A DNA stretch of 64,000 nucleotides from Georgenia daeguensis (GTDB lineage: Bacteria > Actinomycetota > Actinomycetes > Actinomycetales > Actinomycetaceae). A program made the translations under genes and the position numbers. This document shows, in pieces, positions 15,051-24,143 of this stretch; position 1 is the first letter of the stretch, and each line of letters opens with the position of its first letter. Under the pieces are notes generated by a model. That model was not told the DNA's origin. It saw nothing but the letters and a program-made list of their open reading frames with translations, and ran no database searches. The stretch is taken from contig NZ_BAABBA010000014.1 in NCBI RefSeq assembly GCF_039537705.1, positions 57,488-121,487 of the forward strand, written 5' to 3'.

Positions 15051-16628
15051 TCAGGCGCCAGGAGCTCTGCGTGTGGTGGCTTCGATCTCGCTGCCGTCGC
15101 GGCGGAGGAAGACCCATCGGCGTTTGCGTCGTTCGATGCCGATGCGGTGCTGGTGGACGTGGTCGTGATGGGCCCAGCACAGCAGGACGCCGAGCCTGAC
15201 GCTGGTGGAGCCGAGCTGTTCCCACCACCAGATGCTGTGGTGGATCTCCCCCTCCCCCGGTGGGGCGTCGCAGTCGGGGTACTGGCAGTGCCTGTCGCGG
15301 GCGATGATCGCCCGGGTCTGGGCGGCGGTGAAGATCCGCTTCTCCCGGCCCACGTCCAGTACCTCCGAGTCCGGGCCGAAGACCACCCGGTGCATCGCGC
15401 CGGTGCACGCGATCCGGGCCAGCAGCGCCGGCGCCAGCGGGGTCCCGTCCTCGAACGTCGCCGGGGCCACTTCACCCATCGCGGCCGCGTCCAGGTCCGC
15501 CCCGATCACCGCCTCGGGCAGCTCCTGCCCGCACCCGCACCACCCCTCACCCCCCGCAGCACCGGCCTGCGCGGCTCCGGCGGCGCTGGCGGCGGCGGTG
15601 GTGGCGGCGGCGGCGGTGGCAGCGGTCGCGCGTCCTGTGGCGCCGGCGGTGGTGGTGGGGCGAGTCTGCTCGTCCGGGCCGGGCAGCCCGAAGGCGGCGC
15701 CGGGACGGTCGGCCTGGTGGCCGGCGCCGCCGGGGCGCTCCACTCCCAGCGGGCAGCCGGGATGGCGGCGGGCGGGCTTGGACGCCGCGACGAGCCGCTG
15801 CAGGGTCTCCAACGGCACGTGCACGCTCAGGTGCGGCCGAATCCGGGCCCCCGGCCGCAGCGCCCCGGAGTCCAGCGCCAGCTGCGCCAGCCCGACCAGA
15901 GCCCGGGCGCGCCGCTGCCCCGGGGAGCGCCCGTCGCCCTTGGCCGGCGTGCCCGTGCGCGCGGCCAGCGCCGTGAGCACCACCTGCCCGCTCGCCTTCG
16001 ACAGCCACCCGCCCGGCACGTACCCGTCCGTGGTCTCCGCGAGATAGAACTCCTCCCGCGCGCCGTCCTCCACGTACGCCCGGTCCGCCGCCTCCGGATC
16101 CGCGCGCAGACTCCAGTGCCGCACCGCCAGGTCGAACGCCGAGGCGTCCAGGCCACGGGCGTGGGTGAGAAGCAGATGCTCGCCGGCGTGGCGGTCGCGC
16201 AGCCGCTCCCGCCGCGCCTCGGTGCCGGTGGTATGCCGCACGATCGCGGCGACATGGTCAGAGCTGATCTCCCCGGCCGCCAACGCCCGCGCCGTCCCTG
16301 GCAGGTGATCGCGCAACGCCCGAGCCTGACGCACCTCGCGAGCCGCACCGGCACGGTGGCGCCCGGTGCGAGCCCGGTACCACGCCGCCATCGAACGGGC
16401 ACCGTCGACCGCCCACCGACCGTCCGACTCGACCGTGGCCAGCACCCTGGCCGCCACGGCGTCGGTGCGCCGACGCACCTGCTCCACCGCGTCGAGGGCA
16501 CCCAGGAGTGCCTCACCGTCCAGCTGGTGCAGGTCGACACCACCCAGCACATCGAGCGCTTCCCGCATCTGAGCCAGACCCGCCGAGACAGCCTGTGCGG
16601 GAGTGGCCGCACCCATGACGTCTGCCAC
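15051..16628 (-). CDS. DUF222 domain-containing HNH endonuclease
   Basis: This 525-residue protein has an N-terminal DUF222 helical domain (VEQVRRRTDAVAARVLATVESDGRW, then AWYRARTGRHRAGAAREVRQARAL). A low-complexity Ala/Thr linker follows (about 30 residues of T, A and G within 15595-15680). The HNH nuclease motif is at the C-terminus: RDRHCQYPDCDAPPGEGEIHH...LLCWAHHDHVHQHRIGI. The two Cys pairs and the HH are present, so it looks catalytically intact. DUF222/HNH proteins are abundant and multicopy in actinobacteria; a mobile-element or defence role is often assumed but not established. GTG 16628 is preceded by GGGGGG at eight bases; ATG 16616 is an alternative. No intron or intein boundaries are visible. 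Confidence 0.87.
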   Translation of the reverse strand: MADVMGAATPAQAVSAGLAQMREALDVLGGVDLHQLDGEALLGALDAVEQVRRRTDAVAARVLATVESDGRWAVDGARSMAAWYRARTGRHRAGAAREVRQARALRDHLPGTARALAAGEISSDHVAAIVRHTTGTEARRERLRDRHAGEHLLLTHARGLDASAFDLAVRHWSLRADPEAADRAYVEDGAREEFYLAETTDGYVPGGWLSKASGQVVLTALAARTGTPAKGDGRSPGQRRARALVGLAQLALDSGALRPGARIRPHLSVHVPLETLQRLVAASKPARRHPGCPLGVERPGGAGHQADRPGAAFGLPGPDEQTRPTTTAGATGRATAATAAAATTAAASAAGAAQAGAAGGEGWCGCGQELPEAVIGADLDAAAMGEVAPATFEDGTPLAPALLARIACTGAMHRVVFGPDSEVLDVGREKRIFTAAQTRAIIARDRHCQYPDCDAPPGEGEIHHSIWWWEQLGSTSVRLGVLLCWAHHDHVHQHRIGIERRKRRWVFLRRDGSEIEATTRRAPGA

Positions 16629-17173
16629 CGCGACCACCCCCCATTCCGTCCAATTCCGGCCGTGACCCAAAGCCTATCGAACGCCCGTTCGAACCGGCAA
16701 TGGTTTCGGGTGGATCGCGAGAAATTTGTGGAAACGATGGCACTAACTGTCCCTGTGGATTTCAGGACTGTGGAAACCGTGGCATTTCGGCGCACTGTGG
16801 AACGTCGACGTGAAGGCCCGAATGCTGCACGCGGCTCCCGACAACGCTCGCACCTGCCCCCCGCACTGCGCGAACCAGCAAGGAGCGCTGAGCCCAGTCA
16901 CTACGAAGCACCGAAACAACTGCGAACCGAGGCCCGGCAACCGCGACCAAACGGGACCTCGGCGACTGCGACGAACTGGTCGGAGCCGAGCGGCCGCCCC
17001 TCGAAACAAGGTCAATCACAAGACCCACACTCACGAAGTGACAATCACCCTCGGGCGCGTGGCTCACAATTCCTCAGTCGCGATCCAACGGGTGGCCCAA
17101 GGAAAGGACCTCGCAACTACAGAAGGCCGTCCAGCCCATTGGTGTGAGAAGGCGTCGATCGGCCCCGTTAGGA
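16629..17173. other. Gene-free stretch with four spaced TGTGGA motifs
   Basis: About 545 bp separate the HNH gene from mnmA. I see no plausible gene in either strand, and the composition is visibly less GC-rich than the flanks. TGTGGA occurs at 16727, 16754, 16769 and 16796, with spacings of 27, 15 and 27 bp. These sites are just upstream of the HNH gene start and could be an operator. The rest may be decayed sequence. Confidence 0.5.
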
Positions 17174-18352
17174 CTATCGGTTCGCTCCCACAGCCGCCCC
17201 GCGACGTGCCGAGACGATGGTCGCCTGCCCGAGCACCCGAGACCCGGCATAGACCACGAGCGACTGGCCCGGCGCGATGCCGCGCAGCCCCACGGACAGG
17301 CGCGCCTCCAGCCCGCCGCCGGTCACCCCACCAGCTCCACCCCCGGCTCCGACGTCGGCCTCGCCGGATGCGCTCCCGCCCCGTCGGACCGACGCCGTCA
17401 CCGGCTCGCCGTGCGCCCGCACCTGAACCTCGGCGTCGATCCACTCCCCGGCCGGCACGTCGTCCGCCAGCCACACGGTCTGGTCGGCGTGGAGCTCGTC
17501 GACGGTGAGCAGCTCGCTCGGCCCCACCACGATCTGGTTCGTCTGCGGCCGCACCTCCAGCACGTACCGCGGGCGACCGTCCACGGCCGGCCGAGTCAGG
17601 CCGAGCCCCTTGCGCTGTCCGACCGTGAACGCGTAGGCGCCGTCGTGCTCGCCCAGGACGCGACCGTCCGGGTCCACCACCTCGCCGGGCCGGGAGCCGA
17701 GGCGGTCCCGCAGGAATCCCTGGGTGTCGCCGTCGGCGACGAAGCAGATGTCGTACGAGTCCGGCTTCGCCGAGACGCTGAGGCCCCGGGCCGCCGCCTC
17801 GGCCCGGACCGCGTCCTTCGAGGGCGCGTCCCCCAGCGGGAACAGCGAGCGCGCGAGGCGCTCGGGCCCCATGACCGCGAGCACGTAGGACTGGTCCTTG
17901 AGCGGGTCGGCCGCACGGTGCAGCTCCCGGCGCGCGCCGCCCGCGGAGTCCGGCACCTCGACGATCCGCGCGTAGTGACCGGTGGCGACGGCGTCGAACC
18001 CGAGCGCCACCCCGCGGTCGAGCAGCGCCGAGAACTTGATGTGCTCGTTGCACCGCACGCACGGGTTGGGCGTGCGACCGGCCTCGTACTCGGACAGGAA
18101 GTCCGCGATCACCGTCTCCTCGAACTCCTCGGAGAGGTCCCAGACGTAGTACGGGATGCCGAGCACGTCCGCGGCCCGTCGTGCGTCGCCCGCGTCCTCG
18201 ATGGAGCAGCACCCGCGCGAGCCGTTGCGGTGCTGAGCCCGCGAGCGCGAGAGCGCCATGTGGACGCCGACGACGTCGTGGCCCGCGTCGACGGCGCGGG
18301 CGGCGGCGACGGCGGAGTCGACCCCTCCCGAGAGCGCGGCGAGGACGCGCAT
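17174..18352 (-). CDS. mnmA: tRNA-uridine 2-sulfurtransferase MnmA
   Basis: This 392-residue enzyme adds sulfur to C2 of the wobble uridine in tRNA-Lys, -Glu and -Gln. The PP-loop LSGGVDSA is at 7-14. The first catalytic Cys is C101 in NPCVRCNEHIKF (an extra C98 is present) and the persulfide Cys is C203 in SYDICFV. The C-terminal barrel contains FTVGQRKGLGL. A Gly/Ala-rich insert of about 15 residues lies late in the protein (GEADVGAGGGAGG). ATG 18352 overlaps the TGA of the upstream cysteine desulfurase by one base (TGATG), so the sulfur donor and user are translationally coupled. Confidence 0.95.
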   Translation of the reverse strand: MRVLAALSGGVDSAVAAARAVDAGHDVVGVHMALSRSRAQHRNGSRGCCSIEDAGDARRAADVLGIPYYVWDLSEEFEETVIADFLSEYEAGRTPNPCVRCNEHIKFSALLDRGVALGFDAVATGHYARIVEVPDSAGGARRELHRAADPLKDQSYVLAVMGPERLARSLFPLGDAPSKDAVRAEAAARGLSVSAKPDSYDICFVADGDTQGFLRDRLGSRPGEVVDPDGRVLGEHDGAYAFTVGQRKGLGLTRPAVDGRPRYVLEVRPQTNQIVVGPSELLTVDELHADQTVWLADDVPAGEWIDAEVQVRAHGEPVTASVRRGGSASGEADVGAGGGAGGVTGGGLEARLSVGLRGIAPGQSLVVYAGSRVLGQATIVSARRGAAVGANR

Positions 18353-19623
18353 CAGACCTGCCCGCCAGAAGATCCGGCAGAGGCGAGCGGGGTGTGACCG
18401 CCGCCCGTCCGACCGGAGGAGGCGGCGCGCGACGAGCGCCGTGTCGCGTGGGCACGGCGAGCGTTCTCGACGACGGCGGGCAACGCGGACACGACGGCGT
18501 CCACGTCCGCGTCTGTCGTCGTCCGGCCGAGCGAGAACCGCAGCGCGGAGCGGGCCCGCTCCGCGTCGCGCCCCATGGCGAGCAGGACGTGCGAGGCCTC
18601 CTGCACGCCGGCGTGGCACGCGGAGCCGCTCGACGCAGCGATCCCCGCCATGTCGAGCCCGAGGAGCAGCGCGTCGGCGTCCGCCCCCTCGACGGTCAGG
18701 TGGGCGATGCCGGGGTGCCGGCGGGCGTCGTCGCCGCCGGGAACGTCGATCGCGGGTCCGGTGAGCGTGACGCCGTCGAGGGTCGCGACGACCGCTGCCA
18801 CCAGTCGGTCCCGCAGCCGGCGCAGCCGTGTCGCCTCGGCGGCCTGCTCGGCCACCGCCGACTCGACGGCGAGAGCCAGCGCGCACGCACCCGCCACGGC
18901 GAGGGTGCCCGAACGCACACCCCGCTCCTGCCCGCCCCCGTGCTCGACGGGCTCGAGCCCGAAGGAGCGCCGCGCCACCAGCGCGCCGGTCCCGACGGGG
19001 GCGCCGAGCTTGTGGCCGGACAGGCTCATCGCGTCCAGGCCGGAGCCGGCGAAGTCGACGGGCACGTGGCCGACCGCCTGCACGGCGTCGGAGTGCACCG
19101 GAACCCCGGCCGCGTGCGCCAGGGCCGCGACCTCGCGGACCGGCTGCACGGCTCCGGTCTCGTTGTTGACCCACATGACCGAGACGACGGCGACCCCACC
19201 GCGGCCGAGCACCTCCTCGGCGTGGGCGAGGTCGAGCACTCCGTCCCCACCCACCCGCAGGCGTCGGACGTCTGCGCTCTCGTGGGTCCCGAGCCACTCG
19301 GCCGCCTCCAGGACGGCATGGTGCTCGACCGACGACACCGCGACGGTGCGCAGGGCGGCGTCGGCCGTACGCCTCGCCCAGTAGCCGCCCTTCAGGGCGA
19401 GGTTGTCCGCCTCAGTTCCCCCCGAGGTGAAGATCACCTCGGCAGGTTCGGCGCCGACGGCCGCGGCGAGCTGCTCGCGCGCCTCCTCGAGCCGGCGGCG
19501 GGCGTCCCGCCCCGCGCTGTGCAGCGACGAGGGGTTGCCGACCCTGGTGAGCTCCTGCGCGTACCGCGCCGCCACCTCCGGGCGCACCGGAGTGGTCGCC
19601 GCGTGGTCGAGGTAGACGGTCAC
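18352..19623 (-). CDS. Cysteine desulfurase (IscS/NifS-like)
   Basis: This 423-residue PLP enzyme moves sulfur from cysteine onto its own active-site Cys. It has YLDHAATTPV at the start, SGGTEADNLAL and SSVEHHAVLE. The PLP-binding Lys is K205 in LSGHKLGAP and the persulfide Cys is C336 in SSGSACHAG. This class-I type with short loop is used in many actinobacteria for tRNA thiolation. The last 45 residues (Ser/Arg/Gly-rich) extend past the usual end. GTG 19623 is chosen because the conserved N-terminus follows directly. It sits directly upstream of mnmA with overlapping stop and start, supporting a role as its sulfur donor. Confidence 0.94.
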   Translation of the reverse strand: MTVYLDHAATTPVRPEVAARYAQELTRVGNPSSLHSAGRDARRRLEEAREQLAAAVGAEPAEVIFTSGGTEADNLALKGGYWARRTADAALRTVAVSSVEHHAVLEAAEWLGTHESADVRRLRVGGDGVLDLAHAEEVLGRGGVAVVSVMWVNNETGAVQPVREVAALAHAAGVPVHSDAVQAVGHVPVDFAGSGLDAMSLSGHKLGAPVGTGALVARRSFGLEPVEHGGGQERGVRSGTLAVAGACALALAVESAVAEQAAEATRLRRLRDRLVAAVVATLDGVTLTGPAIDVPGGDDARRHPGIAHLTVEGADADALLLGLDMAGIAASSGSACHAGVQEASHVLLAMGRDAERARSALRFSLGRTTTDADVDAVVSALPAVVENARRAHATRRSSRAASSGRTGGGHTPLASAGSSGGQV

Positions 19624-19769
19624 GGCGACCAGTGTAAGGACCCGGTCCACGGGGACGCCCCGGCCACTTCTGGCAAGGGCGCGCACCGGGACTGAGAGCC
19701 GCCCACCGGCGGACCAGCAGACCCGCACGGCAGATCTGAAGCCGCCTCCCGGCCAGGTAGTCTCTGCCC

Positions 19770-21359
19770 ATGCACCTCGGCGTCGACCTGGGCACCACCC
19801 GCACCATCGTCGCCCTCGCCGACCGGGGCAACTACCCCGTGGTCTCGTTCTTCGACGACGAGGGCGACGCCCACGAGAGCTTCCCCAGCGTCGTCGCCGC
19901 GCGGGACGGCGAGCTCGTGCACGGGTTCGAGGCGCTGTCCGCGGCACGCGACGGCGCTCCCCTGCTCCGTTCGTTCAAGCGCGCGCTGGCCGACCCCGAC
20001 GTCGGCGCGGGCACGCTGCTCTCCGTCGGTGACCTCCGGGTGCCCGTGCTCGACCTGCTCACCGGCTACCTCGCCGCGCTCCGCACCGCGCTGAGCACCG
20101 CGTCCAACCTCTCCGACGCCACCGATCAGCCCTCCCCCGGCGACGACGACGCCCTCCTGTCCGTCGTCGCCGTCCCCGCCCACGCGCACGGCACGCAGCG
20201 CTTCCTGACGCTGGAGGCGTTCCGCCGGGCCGGCTTCGAGGTCGCCGCCCTCGTCAACGAGCCCTCGGCCGCAGGGTTCGAGTACACCCACCGGCGCGGC
20301 GGCACGATCAGCTCCCGCCGCACGCGCGTGGTCGTCTACGACCTCGGCGGCGGCACGTTCGACGCGTCGCTGGTCGACGTCGAGGGGCACCGCCATGCGG
20401 TGCTGGGCTCCAACGGCCTGAACCGTCTCGGCGGCGACGACTTCGACGAGGTCCTGGCCCGCTGCGTGCTCGAGGCGGCGACCGCCCGGCACTCCGCGGC
20501 CCCGCGCCGCCTGGAGGACCTTGCCCCGCGCGAGCGTGACGACCTGCTCGACCGGTGCCGCGAGGCCAAGGAGCGCATCACCCCGCAGTCGCGCCGGGTG
20601 GTCGTCGAGGTCGGCGACAAGGACGTCAGCGTCCCCGTCGACACGTTCTACGCCGGCGCCGCACCGCTCGTGGAGGCGACGGTCGAGGCGATGCGCCCCC
20701 TGCTCGACGGCCTCGACGGCGCCGCGGGCCTGGCCGACGTCGCCGGCATCTACCTCGTGGGCGGCGGCTCCGGCCTGCCGCTCGTCCCCCGGCTGCTCCG
20801 CGAGCGGTTCGGCCGCCGCGTCCACCGCTCACCCCACCCGTCGGCCTCCACGGCGATCGGCCTCGCCATCGCCGCCGACGACGAGGCCGGCTTCACGCTG
20901 ACGGACCGCCTCTCCCGGGGCTTCGGCGTCTTCCGCGAGCGCAGCGGCGGCGCCGCGGTGAGCTTCGACCCGATCCTCGGCGCGGACACCGCGCTGCCCG
21001 AACGGGAGGGCGTCGTCGCCACCCGCCGTTACCGCGCGGCCCACAACCTCGGCTGGTTCAGGTTCGTCGAGTGCGCCGGCATCGACGACGCCGGCGAGCC
21101 GCGCGGCGACGTCGTCCCGTTCGCGGACGTCCTCTTCCCGTTCGACCCCGCGCTCCGCGACGGGCAGGACCTGCGCGACGTCGCCGTCGAGCGGCGCGAG
21201 GGCTGCCTGGTCGAGGAGCGCTACGTCGTCGACGGGAACGGCATGGTCGAGGAGCAGATCACCGACCTGGACACCGGGTACACCCAGCGCCACGCCATCG
21301 GCACGTCGGCGTCCCGCCGCGCCTGGGCGGCGGCGCGTCCCTGGTCGCGCCGCGGCTGA
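19770..21359 (+). CDS. Short Hsp70-family protein
   Basis: This 529-residue actin-fold ATPase has GVDLGTTRTIVAL at 4-16 (phosphate 1), DLGGGTFD at 191-198 (phosphate 2) and YLVGGGSGLPLVPRLL at 328-343 (adenosine motif). The nucleotide-binding domain is complete. After it come only about 150 residues with beta-strand-like segments (VAVERREGCLVEERYVVDGNG) and no recognisable helical lid or EEVD-like end, so it is shorter than DnaK (about 600 or more). No dnaJ or grpE lies nearby. It is probably a specialised Hsp70-like protein rather than the main chaperone. A 146-bp gap separates it from the cysteine desulfurase, and it is divergently transcribed. Confidence 0.88.
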   Translation: MHLGVDLGTTRTIVALADRGNYPVVSFFDDEGDAHESFPSVVAARDGELVHGFEALSAARDGAPLLRSFKRALADPDVGAGTLLSVGDLRVPVLDLLTGYLAALRTALSTASNLSDATDQPSPGDDDALLSVVAVPAHAHGTQRFLTLEAFRRAGFEVAALVNEPSAAGFEYTHRRGGTISSRRTRVVVYDLGGGTFDASLVDVEGHRHAVLGSNGLNRLGGDDFDEVLARCVLEAATARHSAAPRRLEDLAPRERDDLLDRCREAKERITPQSRRVVVEVGDKDVSVPVDTFYAGAAPLVEATVEAMRPLLDGLDGAAGLADVAGIYLVGGGSGLPLVPRLLRERFGRRVHRSPHPSASTAIGLAIAADDEAGFTLTDRLSRGFGVFRERSGGAAVSFDPILGADTALPEREGVVATRRYRAAHNLGWFRFVECAGIDDAGEPRGDVVPFADVLFPFDPALRDGQDLRDVAVERREGCLVEERYVVDGNGMVEEQITDLDTGYTQRHAIGTSASRRAWAAARPWSRRG

Positions 21360-21505
21360 CCTCCGGCGACCAGGCCTCCACCCGGCTTCCCACCGTGCCG
21401 CCGCGGACGATGGGGACGAAGATGGCCCGTGCGTCACCAGCCAGTGCTCCGTCAGCCACAGAGTCGGCGGGCCGCCCCGGCCGGCCGGCACGGAAGGGAC
21501 CATCG

Positions 21506-22117
21506 ATGGCCACGTACAAGGTCGGCTACTTCGTCGGGAGCCTCGCGAAGGACTCCATCAACCGCAAGCTCGCCCAGGCGCTCATCACGGTCGCCCCGGA
21601 CAGCCTCGAGTTCCACGAGATCCCGATCAGGGACCTCCCGCTCTACAGCTACGACTACGACGCGGACTACCCGCCGGAGGGCAGGGCGCTGAAGGAGGCG
21701 ATCTCGGCGTCCGACGCCATCCTCTACGTCAGCCCGGAGTACAACCGCTCGATCCCCGGCGCGCTGAAGAACGCGATCGACTGGGGCTCGCGACCCTGGG
21801 GGCAGAACGCGTTCGCGCGCAAGCCCTCGGCGATCATCGGCGCCTCGATCGGCGGTATCGGCACCGCCGTGATGCAGTCCAACATGCGTGCGGTCCTGTC
21901 GTTCCTCGACTCCCCGCAGCTCAACGCGCCCGAGGCCTACATCCACTTCAGGCCGGAGGCCTACGGTCCCGACGGCGAGGTCACGGACTCCTCCACCCGG
22001 GAGTTCCTCGCCTCGTTCATGACGGAGTTCGAGGCCTTCATCCAGCGCGTGCTCGCCTCCGCCCCGGGCCACATCGGGCAGTCTCCGGACACGGAGCACC
22101 ACGCCGAGCGGGCCTGA
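21506..22117 (+). CDS. NADPH-dependent FMN reductase
   Basis: This is a 203-residue flavodoxin-fold oxidoreductase. The phosphate-binding loop is GSLAKDSINRKLAQAL near residues 11-26, and the family signature YVSPEYNRSIPGALKNAIDWGSRP is near 74-97. SAIIGASIGGIGTAVMQSNMR follows. These enzymes use NAD(P)H and FMN to reduce quinones, chromate or azo dyes; the natural substrate is not predictable. ATG 21506 has GGAAGGGA upstream. It follows the Hsp70 gene on the same strand with a 146-bp gap, so it may be co-transcribed. It is convergent with etfA, with a hairpin between them. Confidence 0.92.
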   Translation: MATYKVGYFVGSLAKDSINRKLAQALITVAPDSLEFHEIPIRDLPLYSYDYDADYPPEGRALKEAISASDAILYVSPEYNRSIPGALKNAIDWGSRPWGQNAFARKPSAIIGASIGGIGTAVMQSNMRAVLSFLDSPQLNAPEAYIHFRPEAYGPDGEVTDSSTREFLASFMTEFEAFIQRVLASAPGHIGQSPDTEHHAERA

Positions 22118-22160
22118 GCCTCGTTCGCACCTGACCGAGCCGCTCCCGGACCGGGATGAC

Positions 22161-22197
22161 GCCGGCGCCGCTCCCGAGGGCCGGGATCGGCGCCGGC
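22161..22197. terminator. Hairpin between FMN reductase and etfA
   Basis: A 9-bp perfect inverted repeat GCCGGCGCC (22161-22169) pairs with GGCGCCGGC (22189-22197) around a 19-base loop that itself has inverted CCCG/CGGG pieces. It lies between two convergent stop codons and probably terminates both transcripts. Confidence 0.7.
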
Positions 22198-22206
22198 TCG
22201 TCGGTG

Positions 22207-23175
22207 TCAGCCGCGCAGGCGGCGCAGCTCCTCGATCGCCTGCGGCAGCACGTCGTTGAGGTCTCCGACGATCCCGAGGTCCGCCATCTCGAAGATGGGC
22301 GCCTCGGGGTCCGAGTTGACCGCCACGATGGTCTGCGCGGCCTGCATGCCCGCGGTGTGGTGGATCGCGCCGGAGACCCCGATGCCGATGTACAGCCGCG
22401 GCGAGATCGTCACGCCGGTCTGCCCCACCTGGGCGGCGTGCTCGATCCAGCCCTCGTCGGTGGCCACCCGCGTGGCGCCGACGGCGGCCCCGAGCTCGTC
22501 GGCGAGCTCGGTCACCAGGGAGAAGTCGCCCTCGACGCCGCGGCCGCCCACGACGACGGTGCGCGCCTCGCCCAGCGGGGCCCGCCCGCCGCGCGGGTGC
22601 TCGGTGCGGGAGAGCACGCGGACCGCGCGCGCCGGCGCGGAGAACTCCACCGGCACCGCGACGACCTCGGGCTCCGGCCCGTCGACCGCGACGGCCTCGA
22701 CCACCGTGGGCTTGACGGCGATGACCGGCACGCCACGCGTGACCTCGCAGGTGGTCTCCCACGTGCCCTGGAGCACCACCTTGGACGCGACGAGAGCGCC
22801 GGCCTCCACGGTGACACCGCTGGCGTCGACGACCGCGCCGGAGTCGAGCGCGACGGCGAGCCGGGCCGCGATCTCCTTGCCCGCGAAGCTGGAGACGAGC
22901 AGCACGGCGGCCGGCCGAGCCTGCGCGACGGCCGCGAGCACGGCCTCGGCCGCGACGGCGGAGACCGTGGACGAGAGCCCGTCGAGCTCGGGCACGAGGA
23001 CGACGCCGGCGCCGTAGCGGGCGAGGGCGGCCGTGTCCGGCGCCTCCAGGGCGACGGCGGAGACGCCGCCGGTGGTCAGCGACCGGGCGAGGGTGAGGAC
23101 CTCCGCGGACGGGGTGGTCAGTGCGCCGTCGACGTGGTCGACGACGACGAGCAGGGGACGGTCGAGCTCGGGCAT
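22207..23175 (-). CDS. etfA: Electron transfer flavoprotein alpha subunit
   Basis: This 322-residue ETF alpha subunit has an N-terminal domain with SAEVLTLARSL and LLVSSFAGKEIAARLA. The C-terminal FAD-binding domain contains VVVGGRGVEGDFSLVTELADELGAAVGATR, then PRLYIGIGVSGAIHHTAGMQ and the FAD-contact run FEMADLGIVGDLNDVLP. With EtfB it shuttles electrons from acyl-CoA and other dehydrogenases to ETF-quinone oxidoreductase. ATG 23175 follows AGGAGA. It is 13 bp downstream of etfB, on the same strand, so the two form an operon. Confidence 0.95.
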   Translation of the reverse strand: MPELDRPLLVVVDHVDGALTTPSAEVLTLARSLTTGGVSAVALEAPDTAALARYGAGVVLVPELDGLSSTVSAVAAEAVLAAVAQARPAAVLLVSSFAGKEIAARLAVALDSGAVVDASGVTVEAGALVASKVVLQGTWETTCEVTRGVPVIAVKPTVVEAVAVDGPEPEVVAVPVEFSAPARAVRVLSRTEHPRGGRAPLGEARTVVVGGRGVEGDFSLVTELADELGAAVGATRVATDEGWIEHAAQVGQTGVTISPRLYIGIGVSGAIHHTAGMQAAQTIVAVNSDPEAPIFEMADLGIVGDLNDVLPQAIEELRRLRG

Positions 23176-23188
23176 GTTCTCTCCTGCC

Positions 23189-23995
23189 TCAGACAAGCTT
23201 GTTCTCGACGAGGTACGCCGCGAGCTGGGCACCGGCGTCCCCCGTGTCGGTGAGGACGCGCCCGGCCTCGCGCGGCGGCCGCGCCGCGGCCGAGCGGACC
23301 GTGGTGCCGGCACCCGCGGCCCCGACGGCGGGTGCGCCGTCCGCGCCGGCGGGTGCGCCGTCGGGAAGGTCGTCCAGGGACCATGTGGTCACCGGCTTCT
23401 TCTTCGCGGCCATGATCGCCTTGAAGTTGGGGTAGCGCGGCTCGTTGGCCTGGTCGGTCACGGAGAGCACGAGGGGCAGCTCCGCGGCCTGCTGCTCGTC
23501 GGCGTCGCCGATGCTGCGGGTGATGGTCACGGTGGAGCCGTCGATCGACACCCTGCTCGCGAGCGTCAGCGACGGCAGGTCGAGCGCCGCGGCGAGCGCG
23601 GCCGGGACCATCGACGTCAGACCGTCCATGGTGGCCATCCCCGTCACGACCAGGTCGACGGGAGTCTGATCGCCGAGCGCACGCACGGCGGCCGCGAGCA
23701 CGCGCGCGGTGCCGACGACGTCGGAGCCCGCCAGGCGGTCGTCGACCACGTGGACGCCCGAGTCGGCGCCCATCTGCAGGGCCCGGCGGACCGCGTCGAC
23801 GGCGTCGTCCGGCCCGACGGTCAGCGCGACCACCTCGGCGCCGTGCTCCTCCGCCAGCGCGACGGCGGCCTCGACGGCGTTCTCGTCCAGCTCGTTGAGG
23901 ACGTCGTCCTCACCGCGCACGAGATGGCCGTCCCCGTCCAGGGAACGGTCGGACTGCAGGTCCGGGACGTGCTTGACGCACACGACGATCCTCAT
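23189..23995 (-). CDS. etfB: Electron transfer flavoprotein beta subunit
   Basis: This 268-residue protein begins MRIVVCVKHVPD, the family's usual start. It has LNELDENAVEAAVALAEEHGAEVVALTVGP, the AMP-binding region DLVVTGMATMDGLTSMVPAALAAALDLP, and the partner-recognition stretch LPLVLSVTDQANEPRYPNFKAIMAAKKKPV. An Ala/Gly/Pro-rich insert (GAPAGADGAPAVGAAGAG) precedes the C-terminal segment, which normally reaches over EtfA. It is the first gene of the etfBA pair and divergent from glgX, with about 150 bp between that should hold both promoters. Confidence 0.95.
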   Translation of the reverse strand: MRIVVCVKHVPDLQSDRSLDGDGHLVRGEDDVLNELDENAVEAAVALAEEHGAEVVALTVGPDDAVDAVRRALQMGADSGVHVVDDRLAGSDVVGTARVLAAAVRALGDQTPVDLVVTGMATMDGLTSMVPAALAAALDLPSLTLASRVSIDGSTVTITRSIGDADEQQAAELPLVLSVTDQANEPRYPNFKAIMAAKKKPVTTWSLDDLPDGAPAGADGAPAVGAAGAGTTVRSAAARPPREAGRVLTDTGDAGAQLAAYLVENKLV

Positions 23996-24143
23996 GGGAA
24001 CAGATTGCCACCTGGCGGCCCCGGGTACGGAATCGCCTCCTCCTACCGCCTCACCCTGTGGACGCCCCGCGTCGCCCAGTCATCCCCCTCCACACCGGAC
24101 CCGCCTGACGGTGCTGACCGCTCCTGTGAGGTTTACTGGAACT

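Noticed and set aside
15051..16628. HNH gene as part of a group I/II intron or intein
   Set aside because: It is a free-standing DUF222/HNH gene with its own start and stop. No intron core or split host gene is visible on either side.
16727..16801. Replication-origin-like DnaA box cluster
   Set aside because: TGTGGA cores do not complete to DnaA boxes (TGTGGATAA or TGTGGACAA), there is no dnaA/dnaN/gyrB context, and the region is short.
22161..22197. Riboswitch-like structure near etfA
   Set aside because: It lies downstream of both convergent genes, which fits a terminator and not a 5' leader element.
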